This document shows, piece by piece, positions 32,761 to 45,218 of a DNA stretch of 64,000 nucleotides (its first letter is position 1; each line of letters starts with the position of its first letter). The DNA comes from Linum tenue (lineage: Eukaryota > Streptophyta > Magnoliopsida > Malpighiales > Linaceae), in the NCBI GenBank assembly GCA_946122785.1, contig CAMGYJ010000002.1, positions 40,946,495-41,010,494 on the forward strand, given 5' to 3'. The position numbers and the translations under genes were made by a program. The notes under the pieces were generated by a model that saw only the letters and a list, made by a program, of their open reading frames with translations, had not been told where the DNA came from and searched no databases.

Positions 32761-33049
32761 AGGTTGATAATCAGGTGTTTACAAGCCAGTACTTCTTAGC
32801 CCCATCAAGCATTCCGATCTGTTCTTCTTGCAATGATCATGAGTTCATGGTTGAATGTACAAAAGTTCATCCTAAAAAAAAATACCATTTTCCTATGATT
32901 CTTTGCATCATCTTCTTGTTCCTGTGGCTTACACAAAATCCCTGATATCTTTTGTTTTGGTTTCAACTTTTCCTTCTCAATTTATGTGTCATCCTTCCAT
33001 AATGATCATACATAGACATTGCGAAAAGACTCGAAGAAGATACGGTAAC
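32761..33049. other. Spacer downstream of the VMA22-like relic
   Basis: This probably includes old 3' untranslated sequence. No further feature is seen. Confidence 0.4.
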
Positions 33050-33057
33050 ATCAAAAT

Positions 33058-33375
33058 TAGGGGTGACTATACTGTCCGGTCCGGTTAAATTGCACCAAAT
33101 TGATCCGGTTTCAGTCCGGTCTTTTCGGGAATATAAGGACCAAAGATTGGATTGGATACAGTCCGGTCTTGACCCGGTCCGGTCCCAATTTGATTTTGAT
33201 TTTAGGTGTTGGGGGGTCTCTTATCCAGTCTTTATCCGGGTTTTTTTTACCTCAAATCTAAGCCCGAATATGAGATTGGATTGTTTGCTATCCGGTCCCA
33301 GTCCGGTCCCGGTCCGGGTTATATGGTCCAGTTTCGAGTAAAACCAAATAATCCGGGACCAAATAGCCAGTCCTA
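33058..33375. mobile_element. hAT MITE, 318 bp, with 8-bp target duplication
   Basis: It starts TAGGGGTGACTATACTG and ends CCAAATAGCCAGTCCTA (imperfect inverted repeats TAGG-CTG-CTAT). The exact 8-bp direct repeat ATCAAAAT lies at 33050-33057 and 33376-33383. Both ends contain repeated GGTCCGGTCC/AGTCCGGT motifs. It is non-coding. Confidence 0.85.
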
Positions 33376-33908
33376 ATCAAAATATCTGTTTTTCATATTT
33401 GCCAAAGGAGATATTTTACCATAATGGCAAATTTTGGGATTTGTGAGCTCGTCACATCTTATCCAAACAGAAACAAATCAATAAGATTGCATGGAATTCA
33501 CAGGCTAAAAGCCTAAAACAGAACAAAACAAAACATCTGTTCTTTTTTTGTAAATTTATGTACCCTAGAGTTCCATCCAAAATTGACCAACAAGAAAAAG
33601 GAAGAGAGAAGCACATGAATACATGATACAATGCGAATCTAAAGAACAAAAACCGCAAGAAATACAACAGGCTTCCAGTCATGTCAACCAAGCTCTACAC
33701 TAGTACAATTCTCAGCTCACGCTATACATAACAAAAGCAAGCATTCCTTTTCCAAAATGAAGATATCCATTGCCGCCGACAACACTGAACAATCCCTCCT
33801 CTCTCGATGGTATTAATATACTGGAGTAATCAGCAAACTCCGGAGTGGTAAAACTGGACACATTTTCAGCCCATTGAAGGGAGAAAAAGATAGGGATTTG
33901 GCTTTTGG

Positions 33909-36900
33909 CTAGTAGGCATTCCAACTGTCAGAGCTTTTCTTAGGACTGTGATGGTGGTCCGACGAAGAGGAAACTTTGAAAGGCTCACTGGACCCAAAAG
34001 GGTCTCCATCATCGAACGAAGAGAATGAACGGTCGTATCCACCACCACCACCAAAGTCCTTGCTGCTATTTATGGAGTCGAACCTTGAAAGCGTTGCCTT
34101 CTGTGGCGAAAACCCGCTACCGTCGTGCATGCTGAAGGAGTCGAACCTCGAGAAGCTGTCAAATTGGTCACCGGCTTCACTAAACCTCGGAGAGTTGGCA
34201 AACCTGGACATGGGAGAGCCAGCTACAGATTCCTCAAAGAATATGCTCTTCTTCTGGAAAATGTGGTCTGTTGTGCTGGTTGGAGATCCAGATGTCCTTA
34301 TTGGCTTTATGCCGAAATCATCGCCGCCAAAGAAGTCTTGGTGCTTCTCTGAATCAGTATCCTGTTGACAATGACAAAGTTGTGGTGATACAAAATGGGT
34401 AAAGCTTTAGTTAATGCTTTGGAATAACTACATTTTAGGGGTTAAATGCCTAAATGGACAGTAAAATATAGGTCTGTAAGGAAAATAACCACTAAACTAA
34501 TAAACTTAACGAAGTGCCAACTGGAAACTAAATGGTTATGTAATACAGAACAGTTGATGTGTCTTATTCTGCCTACCAGCCATTATTACGACTGAGTTAG
34601 CATGTCACATAGGTTGGCCGCGTCTCTAAAATTGCCACGAATCGAATTATAAGTTCGTAAGTGGGTGCTTGGACTCTAATTGTGAGATTTCAGCAACGCA
34701 GAGAGGTTATTATGCATGGGGACTCGCCTGAACTAATGACGTAGTAGACGGAACAAGATAAAGTCACTACCAACTACTTAGTCTAGTTAGCTTTTTTACT
34801 TTTTAGTTACTTAAGGAGGTTTCAGGACAAACCTTGGCGCTGGCAGGATTAAATCCCCATACCGAATCCACGTCGTCGTTTGAGTCAAATGCTGCACCCC
34901 ATGCTGAATCGTCGAAACTTCTAAATTCCAGACAGAGCAAATACAGTTTCAAGATCAGCAAAGGTAACACTACAGAAAGGAAGATACTGAAAAATGAAGG
35001 GACATGTATATACCTATGAACTTCTGAATCTCCTTCAGTGCTCTTTGCAAAAACATCAGAGAAGTCCCGTGAAGGGGTCCTTCCAGCAGGGCTTCCATGA
35101 GGGCTGCGTGCCACCGATTCAACTTCACTGTGAGTGTATGCAGATTCATTCTCCTCGAGGTTATGCTCCTGATCATGAGTATTTCTGAAGTTCCCGGATT
35201 TTGCATCACCGTTGGACAAAGAATCTGGAGTTAAGCTACCACTTGGCGATGCTATTCCATTTTGGACAGCATTGGCTGTTCCGTTTGCAGCCTCAGAAAC
35301 GTTTTTCACATCAATAGTGAGATCATGGCCAAAACCTGACCAAACACAGATTTAGATCTTTAGCGACATTATTTACAGAAACTTATTGGAGGTATAGATA
35401 CCACATATGACAGCACTTCGGATAGATTCTTAAACATTTGGTATAGGATTTGACTAGCATACCCCACTTTTCAGGGGGTATGAAATGGATTTTCCTCACA
35501 AGCATCAGAATGAATTCGTTATGATTTAGTTTTGTCACACTATTAGAATAATGGTAAAGATTATATTTTAAACTGGGTGATCAAAGTCTATCACTCTATC
35601 TACAGACATACGGGCATAGTAATTTTTTTTTGTTTTTGTTTTCATCTGGTAAATTACAAGGTGTAAGATATCTTCATTGAAATTGATTAAGCATACCTTC
35701 ATCTTCGAACTTATCCCATTCTTCATCCCAAGGAGCGGCATTTTCTTGAATTCCAGGTTGCCATCCTTAGTAATCATCGAATAAGAAAACACAGGTGGAG
35801 GATAAAGAGCCCAAGTTAGAACCGGTGTCATGTCAGAGTGATTGGTAATGAGTAATTGAGGATTGGTTAAAACTGAAACACCACATTTCATAATAAGTTA
35901 AAAGATTCGCCTAGGATTGGAGTACCAAATGGAAGCTCGACCATAGCAGTCGACTTGATATCCAAATTGTGCTTCTTGGAACGTTCGATTAAAACCTTCG
36001 TCAATTCATCCAGATCTGACTGTATACGATCTGCACGGACCTGTAAAAATACATTGAATTGAGCAAGGAAAAATTAGGGGCACCTCTTAGTATCTGAATT
36101 GTGATTGGGAAAGCTGCTGTAAGTAAATACCTGAAGAAGGCCGTCGGCACTGCCACCTTGTTCCATGTTAACGATTGCTTGATGCAACTCCTTCTTTCGT
36201 TCCTATCAGCCAGTCGATTATTCATATTTAATACATGAGTTGACAGTATCATTTCTGGACAACTGATACAAAATATTCTTAACAGTAAAAGCATAAAACT
36301 GGCGAACCCAAAATGGTACGGACACAAACTTTGGTGAGCACGTTTATCTAACCACAATGTGAATATTTTTTCCTTGAAAATATAACTGAATATAAAAATC
36401 AACTAGACTAGAGACTCATAGACCAGTCTCACTAACCCATCACTGAAGTTTACACAAGAAGTGAAAGGAACTTGTTACCTGAATATCCCGAAACTGGGCT
36501 TCTTCAATAGTTAGTTTAGAGGCCACTTCAGCAACCTGCTTGTACTTTTCTTCATACTTCTTACCCAAGATTTCAGCCTGTCAAGCAAGTTTTAAGACAC
36601 CCGAGTTTTTACAATAGAAGTCAGATCCCAGAAGATGATAAGTAGGCTTGAACTCAATTAACATACCTCACGCTTATCTGCTAGTGCTCTTTCTGTGATC
36701 TCATTAAGCCGATTGTCACATCTGCTCTTATATAGAACCTACAAAACAATCCAGACATAATAAGAACAGATTCATAAAAAAAAAAAAAAATACTAAATAC
36801 ATAAAATAAATAAAATAAGAACCAGAAAAGGGTATAAGATCCATGATATGATGACATGTAGGATTTTATGGGACTTGGGGAAGGATAAGGATATGATACA

Positions 36901-39900
36901 AAGCAAGTGACAGCAGGAGGTTCACACTTCTACCATATTAACAAAAATTATATGCCAAAGTTGTGTTGGGGATTAAAGGCCTAGAGCATAATTTCATGGC
37001 TACAAATCCTGCTAGTACAATGTTTATCAGATAATCAAGCACTTTTGTCAGCATAGAAGATTCTATATAATGTGAAGTTTGGATTCTATATGATTTTATT
37101 TGACTACTGACTGCTTGGCTTGGTTTGAACAGAGTCATTCAACTTACTCCGACCACCCAATTACACCCGAAAACGAAGTTCTTTCAACTCTATAGGGGTC
37201 ATTTTTCTTTCGTATCTCCTGGTATGCACACACCTTTCAATTTCCTCGATACAAACCTGTATTTTTAAGAAGTATAACAAAGAAGAAGAAAAATTATATA
37301 CTTACAAGATCCTGCATTTTACTGCGGTAGTACTCAATTTTCTCTCTGGAATCCAATATCAACTTCTCTGCTCCTTCAGCCTACATAAGATACAAGAAAA
37401 AAATTTATGCTGCACATATAGCGTAATCAACCTAGAGTGTCATAATAACAGCTATATATCTGATTCCATTATTCTTCACATAAGGCAATAGGTTTCACAC
37501 GCCATCTTGGACTGTTTTCAGAAGCAGCAAAAGGTCAAATGAAAAGAAAATTTCAATAGCACAGAAACATGATACGAGGAAGTGCCTTTTTCTCTGTAGT
37601 TGCATCTTGCGGGATTGCATTCCCAGAATCGCCATTCTCACGACTCAGAAAGGAGTCATCCAACACAGGAGCTCCAGACTTGTTCTGACTGGACATGGCT
37701 GCAACATCATGCTGAGGTCCAGGTACTGGAGCTGGTGGTCTCAAGCCAGGTGCAGGACCCATTGGTGGTCGAGGGCCCATTCCTGGCTGCTGAGCAAAAC
37801 CTAGCCAAATAGCAACACCCACAAATATCAACAAAAATCTCAGATGCCAAAGTAGAAGAATGGAGGGCTGAAAAACCAATCCTAGAAGAAAAGCTGTACC
37901 AGCACCAGGCCCCCATGCAGCATTTCCATAAGCAACCTTAGGTTGGCCTGTCATTGACATCAGTGTTTCGTCGAACATCACATTTCGGGGGAGGGAGGGT
38001 GGCAGAGGACGACCTTCCCTGAACCTTTCCATTAAATAGAGAGCAAAGCAGAACTCCCTCAAAGAAAGCATGCTATCACTATCCTGGTCAGACAAATCCC
38101 AGACCTGCTTCAAGACCTCTGAAAGCAGAGGCATTATACCAGTTAATATACTTAAACCACTGAGTACAGTAGGGATTTGTTACTGTAGTAAGATATTCAC
38201 ATAGAAACCTAGGTCAAAGATTTTCAATTATCTGTCATATCATAAGCACCAGGACACAAAGTAAGAAATCAAGTAGTTACCTATATGGTTTAAGAAACTA
38301 TAGTAAGCAACACCACATCAAACATTTAGTTCCCTGTAATGCCATTATCCAGTACACTACTTCTGAACCAAGCACTATGCGAGCAAATAAATTTTATATG
38401 GACAGAGAATGCGAGACAAGAGGCATCGTAAATCAAAGAGCAATTACCTCTTGGCAACCTCCAGCTTAGAAAAAGGGTGCGCGCCTGCTCACCGGTAATC
38501 TTTCCATCCCGGTCCGTGTCTACTTCCATGAACACCTTCGTGTACTTCTGAATTTCTGCTGCTTTCATCTTTGGCCACACAGGCTGGGAGTTGTTGTCTA
38601 AGGTACTTCCTAGTCCAACAGAAGTCACAGGTGACGCAGGTAAAGCAGAACTTGAAGCAGAAACCTGCTGCCCTATTGTCGGCAATGATTGGGCCCGTTG
38701 AAGACCGCCAAGGGATTGCTGAAAAAAAGCATCCTGCAACGAGCCAAGCGAGTTGGACTTGATAGGGGCTTGACCAAGGGAAGAGACCGGGGCAAGAGCA
38801 GATGTCGGAGATGGATTCGCAGCAGAATAAATTGGTTTTGGAGGATCCTGCTTTTTTGTAGAAGGAGAAACTGAGAACATGTCATCTCCGAAGGAAGAAG
38901 TAGTTGCCAACACATTGCCAGAAGACACTATAGCTTTGGAGTCAGTAACAATAGATGGTGAAGACATAGAACTTGGAGTTAGTTGCTGCAAACTAGTAGT
39001 TGGGCTGGCAGCTCTAGGTCCAGCACCAGGTATAGATACGCCACTTCTTCCACCCAGCCAATCAGTCGTAATACCAGAAGTTGATGCACCAAGACCACCA
39101 CCAGCACCAGCCATGGATTGGGGGGTTGGACGATAAGCAGTACCAGTAGACATTGGCTGAGAGCTAACCATCATGCTAGCCTGAGGCAGTTGAGGAGCAG
39201 CTGCAGGAGAAATCATCTGAGGTGGTCGAGGGGCTGCCACAGGAGCAATTGCCTGAGGTGGCCGAGGGCCAGATACTGGAGTAATCGGCTGACCTGGTCT
39301 CATAAACTGATTTTGTTGAGATGGAAAGTAATTTGGGTTCATACCCATTGTTGGAGCACCTTGTGGTCTAATGCCAGGACTCTGAGTTGACGCTGAGGCA
39401 GGCATGCCCATCTGTTGAGCACCCATTGAGCCCGCTTGAGCTGCAGGCACAGCTGCAAGATTAATTTGTGGTGCTGGGATTTTGGCCGCAGCAGGACCAT
39501 ATAGCGCAGCCTTCACAATCTCAGGTGTCAGCTCTCTCTTGCTCTGTGCAACAGTCACGAGCTTAAGAGCATTGTAAAATTCTGCTCGACCGAGGAAGCC
39601 ACTGCGACTTTGATCAGCATGCATCCAAATCTGCAACCCGCATCACAGAAACACTCAGCAAACCATAGACAACATCATAATGAGTTTTGGCCCATTCATT
39701 ATAGCCAGTGCCAACTTTAGTTTGTTCTTACATACCATCTCGTTTCCTCTTTCAAGTGCCATAAGTACATCCTAAGGTGATAAAAAAAAAAAAAAAACTT
39801 CCTCCCATAGAGATTCTAGCACTCAGGGAAACTACTTTCCTCATTTGACTTAGAACAGATCTAACTCCGTTCATTAAAATTGGATACTAATCAATCGACA

Positions 39901-40139
39901 GTTCCGAATTGGCTCCAGGCACGGGAATGTTCAATAACTAATCTAAGAAAAACTCGAACACTGATCAGAGAATTGGGAGAAAAGGCGGAAAAGGGGAAGT
40001 GAACCTGAGCAAGGACTTGTTTGTGCAAATTGGATCCCTGGAAGAAAGCAACAGCTTCAGCTCCACTGATCTTTCCATCGCCGTCCAAATCTGCTCGTCT
40101 GAAGTAAGCCTCGAATTGATCCATGTTCGGCCCCGCCAT
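33909..40139 (-). CDS. EH-domain endocytic protein, AtEH1/Pan1-like TPLATE-complex subunit (1038 aa, 13 exons)
   Basis: Exons: 40139-40005, 39630-38448, 38118-37900, 37800-37586, 37380-37306, 36738-36667, 36577-36479, 36202-36131, 36040-35926, 35765-35697, 35335-35014, 34920-34833, 34361-33909; total 3117 nt, frame continuous. EH domain 1 lies at residues 1-95 (QFEAYFRRADLDGDGKISGA), a long Pro/Ala/Gln/Ser-rich linker follows, EH domain 2 at about 398-490 (VFMEVDTDRDGKITGEQART, VWDLSDQDSDSMLSLREFCF), a coiled coil at about 585-740 (EKLILDSREKIEYYRSKM, KKYEEKYKQVAEVASKLT), and an acidic Ser/Phe/Gly-rich tail with a DPF motif (GDPFGSSEPF). AtEH1/Pan1 works in clathrin-mediated endocytosis with the TPLATE complex and in autophagy at ER-plasma membrane contacts. 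The exon 4 donor appears to be GC (AAG/GCACTT). Length is close to AtEH1 (about 1019). Confidence 0.93.
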
Positions 40140-40600
40140 GCCGGCTCACCCGGCAACGATTAGGCGCGAGCTCGGAAAGTGGCGGAGGGGAATTGATAGC
40201 AGCGTAGCTTGAGAATGGCGATGGGAGGATGGGAGAGCTTGACTGGTAAGTTCGTCGGGAAATTGAGGAAGCAATTGGTTTGCTGAATCAGGAATCTAAC
40301 AGCTGCCCGGAATTCAACCTGTTGGGAAGGAAGATGAAGATCTCCTTTTTTTTCTCTTTTGTTTAATTCCTTAGCGTGGTTTTTCTTTTTCTTTAAAGAA
40401 TAGTTTTGTTTTATTTTCTTATCAAAATAAAAAGTATTGTTTTTATTTACTTCCATATCATGGTGTTTTATAGAGAGATTGTAATTAACTTTGATAGTTG
40501 TAAGAAAAAAAATTAACTTTGATAAATTTTATCATAAAGAACTAATATTAACTTTTTTTTTTTAACGGGAGAGGCGTCTTAAAAACTGAATGGCTAAACC
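40140..40600 (-). promoter_or_regulatory. Leader and proximal promoter region of the EH gene
   Basis: Pyrimidine-rich sequence immediately 5' of the EH gene ATG (read on the minus strand), followed by AT-rich sequence. Exact promoter elements cannot be assigned. Confidence 0.4.
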
Positions 40601-41298
40601 TCGCCCTAACTTTACCTTTATCGCCCTAACTTAATATATAAAATTACTAAACTAACATTTAATTAACAAAAGGAAAAACAACAAAAAAACGTCACTGCAG
40701 TTTCTTCATCTTCTTTGTCACCGTAACTTTACCTTTAATAATCCTCCATCATCTTCATCCCCCAGCCTTCTTCGGAGATGGGATTTTGCTCCCGGAGGCG
40801 TCTTGACCAGCTAACACAGTGAAACCAAGGGAGAAACCCAGCAATAGAAACATTTAAAATCAACTGTGCAAGGAACAAATTCTCACTTGCAGCATTGGCG
40901 AGCCACCCAACTAAAACATCCCCCTAGGCTTGTTTGGAATCAACGCAGAAAACAAAGGAGATTGCTCTACTCTAGTCAAGATCGCCACGCCGACGGGGAC
41001 TTGTCGGTCAACTGCGCAAGGAAACAAAAGAGCTTTTCGGCTTTTCAAAAACCGAGTTTTTACAGGTGTTTGGCCCTGCTTAAGCTTTTGAACCCGATAA
41101 GCACTTCTAAAAGCCGGACCAAACATAGGGTAAGAGGAAGGTGATTGGACATTGGATATATACTATCTGGCCAACTTAATAAAGAGGAAGGTGATTGGAC
41201 ATTGGATTTGCTTTTAATAATATAAAATTAAATTCAGAAAAGGGTAAAGAAGTGATTTTCAGTCTAAATTTAGGGCGATTACAAAAAAACTAGGGCGA
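40601..41298. repeat. MITE-like element with TCGCCCTA ends
   Basis: The left end TCGCCCTAACTTTACCTTTA plus a second CGCCCTAAC is mirrored on the right by TTTAGGGCGATT...CTAGGGCGA. The interior holds the direct repeat AAGAGGAAGGTGATTGGACA at about 41132 and 41182 (50-bp period) and a smaller TGTTTGGCC/GGACCAAACA inverted pair (41067-41127). No clear target duplication and no transposase were found. Confidence 0.5.
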
Positions 41299-42104
41299 CA
41301 ATTAGCAACCCCAAAGCTTTAAAGATCGTCACAAGCTTCATGATTGTTAATTTTTTTCCCCCCAAGTAATCTACAAAAATTATAATAGCAAAACATGGGT
41401 CAGATTTTCAGGATTTAAAAAATGCAGCAACCAGAGGGTTCCCCGGAAGGGCAAACCTGTCATTTCCAACCAATTTAATGAAGCCTTACGTTTTGCTTCA
41501 AACCGCCCCGCTGGACAACTTAGACCGCCGAATGGGCCTAACAAAGGCGGCCCAATTCAGGGCGACGCAGATACGGCCTCAAACACCGGCGCATATAATA
41601 TAATCTACTCTACGCTAATCTTTTTCTGCGTTTTGTCTCCATCAAGTTGGGTCTAAATGGGCCAATTCGTGTGCGGCAAGCAACGTGATTTTTGTTTTTG
41701 TTTTTCTGAATGTGTGCCATGAAAAAGATGTCTATAATCTATACAATTGGGGGTCCCGTATTGTTCAAGTTGCCAAAGACACAATTGGGTAACCCAGAAT
41801 CTACATAATCCATAATTTAAATTACATGTACCGTGGCTTTGTGTGATTGGGAACCATTATGGATATAATTTAGTCAAGCATGTACTGTTACGTTCTACCT
41901 TTATCAAGGATGTTAAATAAGCCATTAAGTCTGTCTGACAAATGCTTTAAGGTTTTAAGGTCAATCGAGTTCGCTCAGTTTAAGTCGGTTTAACATAATA
42001 TGTGAGAAAACCTCTAATATCAAATAGATTATACATATATTTGACATATTTTAAAACAACTTCAATAATCTATATTCATATATTACCAAATTAATTCTTC
42101 AAGA
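41299..42104. other. Intergenic, nothing recognised
   Basis: No coding or RNA gene is supported between the CGCCCTA repeat and the hairpin MITE. Confidence 0.45.
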
Positions 42105-42111
42105 TATATAT

Positions 42112-42405
42112 ATGTGTGGGATCAATTGAATCGTACGCCATGAAAAAATTGGTGTATGTCGTACACAGACAATCTCCACTGTTGAGAAGCATCTCAATGG
42201 TTAAAATTAATGTTGGTTCTATTTTTTGCGGGATTATAAAATAACTTATTGCATTTATGCTGGCCGTTGAGATGGACGCGTACGGTGGAGATTGGATGAT
42301 ATACGACATACACCAGCTTTTGCCTGGTGTACGATAGAAGCCACCATACATATATGGTGGCTTCTATCGTACTTTGGGCAAAATCTAGGGTACGACATAC
42401 ACTGA
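42112..42405. repeat. Hairpin MITE with 44-bp near-perfect palindrome at 42329-42372
   Basis: TTGGTGTATGTCGTACAC and CAATCTCCACT on the left are mirrored by GGTGGAGATTGG and ATACGACATACACCAG near 42281-42316. Beyond that, 42329-42372 consists of two perfect 20-bp arms (GTACGATAGAAGCCACCATA and its inverse) around CATA. The flanking GCTTTTGCC and GGGCAAAATC extend the palindrome imperfectly. It could form a strong stem if transcribed. No protein is encoded. Confidence 0.6.
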
Positions 42406-42849
42406 GTAAGAAAACGTCATTTAGACCTCGAATTAACCAGATTTTTGAGCATGATATTATGCTATAACGCTTGATGAGTGAACCCTAGGTCTTAGTTATT
42501 TAAAGGTTTAATACACTTGTAAACCTTTCATGGTTGTGCCAATAATATCCAAATTTTCCGAAATACCACTTATAGCCATGTTTTAAAGTTTTTCTTTGCC
42601 AAATCTATCCATTTCCGTTAGAAACTTTAACGGTGTTAATAACACCGTCAACTTATTTGATGGTTCGCTAACTAGGTGCCAACTCAACAGACACGTCAGT
42701 GCCAAATAGGCAAATAATGACACATCAGATATTTAAATTATTTATTATTTACACATCATAATTATTAAAAAATTACCCTAATATCCCCCATTTCGCAAGA
42801 TCTGAATCCCCAACTTTTCCCCAATTTTGAAATTAGGGTTCTTCCCCTC

Positions 42850-43221
42850 TTCCGCCTCTTCAGCCGCCTCCATCCACCACCTCCCGCTGCGGCTACTGGA
42901 GTCGATAAACAAGAATTGCCACGGAACGGTGGTGCCGCCGTGGAGCTGAATCGCAACCCGGGGGATGAGGAGGACGTGAGGGAGTTTCGGATTTTGGGCC
43001 ACTCGATGTGCTTCAAGAGGCGTCGCCCCGATTCCGAAATTCAGTGCGGTCCGACCAAGAGGCCAGTCATGACGAGCGAATCGGATTTGCAGGAGCGTCA
43101 GAGCTCGGTGAAGGCTTGGGAAAACCAGCCGATTTGCGAGGCAGATCCGGAGCTGTTTGAGATTATGGCCAAGGAGAAGGAGAGGCAGTTCAAAGGGATT
43201 GAGCTTATCGCGTCGGAGAAT
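42850..43221 (+). pseudogene. Captured serine hydroxymethyltransferase fragment (SHM6/SHM7-like N-terminus)
   Basis: The plus strand reads [35 protein letters not shown], then [20 protein letters not shown] and [13 protein letters not shown]. This is the nuclear/cytosolic SHM6/SHM7 N-terminal extension joined to the start of the PLP-enzyme domain. After IASEN the expected FVCRAVMEALGSHLTNKY is missing and unrelated sequence follows, so no active site is present. It lies between the MULE ends, so it is a captured, non-functional exon. Sequence up to about 43375 may be a further captured piece that I cannot identify. Confidence 0.85.
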
Positions 43222-43615
43222 TGGGGTTGGATTCGGAGAATTGGGTGTTAAGAACAAGGATAGGCCGACATCGCACTCGAAATCGCAAAGGCCCCCTCAT
43301 CTGGGCGAAGGAATGGTGGAGTTTTGGGTTCGACGAGGCGGAGAAGCGGCGGCAACGATTGGTGGAGCTGAGTAATCACAGAGGGAAGGAGGGAGTGTGC
43401 GTTTGGTGGGGACCTTTCATCTCCTTTTTTATTTTTTATTTTTTATTTTACTTTTTTATTTTTTAAACTTAATCCAGCGTGGAATTTTTGCTGGAGAAAC
43501 TCGCCAACTCAGCATTCCCGTTTGTCCAGTCAGCTTATTAGCTGACACCGTTAAAGAATTCGACGCAAGTGGCTATAAGTGGTATTTCGTCAAATTTGGA
43601 TATTATTGGCAAAAC

Positions 43616-44999
43616 TAGGGGTGCTAACCGGTAATGCGGTTAACGGTTTAACCGATAACCGTACCGGTAACCGCGGTTATTGGTTAACCGTTAACCGAAG
43701 CAAAACGGTAGTCGGATGGATTTTTGTGGCAGGTGGTATACCGGGATCGGATCTCTCATTTACCGTCGGCCGATCGGTATTCCGACACCGACTGGGAAAA
43801 GGAAGGCAAGCCGTCACCGATTAGCTTTTGTAGGAATAATAACTAAACTAAACGTGCGCCACCCAAAAAGACCTAACCCAAGTAATTACAAATTAGACTC
43901 TAAGAGACCAAGACTAAATCGGACTGTTATTCTTTCTATCCCCTGCCTGCTGCACGAGCAAGGCCGCAGATCCCTCTCCGTTCATCGAATTCCAATCCAA
44001 ACATCGTCTCCCTCGTTGGCCCAAGCTCAACCCAATTGTTAAGAGACACGACCCAGCAGCCCTCCAGTCATCCTCTCCGCCAGGCTGTGTTTCAGTCAAG
44101 CTCCATCGTCGTTGCTCTGTTTCCGTCGAACCCAGTCGCTCGGTCGAACCCCGTCGTCTCCATCGCAAGCTCCACGCCTCCACCCAAGGGCCAAGAGACA
44201 CGACCCAGCAGCCCAAATCCAGACCAGTCAGTCATCCTCTCCGCCAGGGTCTGTTTTCGTCAAGCCCCTTCGCCGTTGCTCTGTTTCCGTCGCCGTCGGA
44301 GGTTAACGCACTGCTCAGCAACTCGTCCTCTCCGGCTCTCCGTCGATTTGAGAGGTAACCTGTGTTTTTTTTTTTTGGTAGAAAGGTAACCTGTGTTTGT
44401 GTAGCCGACAGCCGAGTAGTTTCATTCTTTCAAATTTCAATATTGTATATTTGTATTTCAGTTTTTGTCAATTGTCAATTTGAGAGGTAACCTGGTAGGC
44501 TCGTAGGCCGTAGCCGAGCACAGCAGTGATGAAACAGAAACTTGAAAGGAAGAAGTTGGAATCAAGATTCGAGACAGCCACGTTCCACACTTCCACTACC
44601 TTTTATTTCCTTCCATTCCATGTGCTCTAATTGGAATCAAGATTCGAGACAGCCATTTTCATTTTGCCCATTTCACTTTGTGGGTGGGTACTTTATATTT
44701 ATTTCCTTCCCCTAGGCACTAGCAGACAAGACACAAGAGGACACAATCACACAAATGGACAAGGATAAGTTTAAAACTAAATAAAAGTTCATTTCCTCCC
44801 GCCCCCAGCAAGCCACTTGCAAGTCCAGCCTGCCGGAATTCGGGTAACCGAATGCATTACCGAAACCGTTCTTTTCGGCAGTCGGTATACCGACTATTCA
44901 CGATATCGGATAACGGCAACGGCTAGGAGTATTCAGGAATACCGGAAACCGGTCAAATGGTAACCGGTTAAACCGGTTACCGACCGTTTAGCACCCCTA
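43616..44999. mobile_element. Non-autonomous hAT element inside the Pack-MULE (1384 bp)
   Basis: Ends TAGGGGTGCTAACCGG and CCGTTTAGCACCCCTA are inverted repeats. The flanking 8 bp are GGCAAAAC (43608-43615) and GGCACAAC (45000-45007), a target duplication with one later mismatch. Both ends are dense in AACCGGTAACC/ACCGTTAACCG motifs. The interior is CT-rich with a repeated GAGAGGTAACCTG segment and shows no transposase. Confidence 0.88.
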
Positions 45000-45218
45000 G
45001 GCACAACCATGAAAGTTTTGGATATACAAGTGTATTTAACCTTATTTAAATCATAGAGCCTAACCCCTAAGATTGTGCATATAATTTGCTGCATATATTT
45101 TGACGAATCATAACCGTCGATTTTTATTTCTAATTAAATTGATCTTAGTATATGAGATTTATAGAATTAAGACCTATGTTTTAATCTTTAAGGGTTTGGG
45201 AATAGTAGTATATGCCAA

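Larger units (their letters stand above)
42505..45041 (+). mobile_element. Pack-MULE with 9-bp target duplication, carrying an SHMT fragment and a nested hAT
   Basis: An exact 9-bp direct repeat TTATTTAAA (42496-42504 and 45042-45050), the Mutator hallmark, flanks ends GGTTTAATACACTTGTA and TACAAGTGTATTTAACC. The inverted repeats continue inward for roughly 130 bp (CATGGTTGTGCC, CCAATAATATCCAAATTT, GAAATACCACTTATAGCCA), the right one being interrupted by a hAT element at 43616-44999. The interior carries a serine hydroxymethyltransferase fragment and no transposase. Without the hAT the element is about 1.15 kb. Confidence 0.9.
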
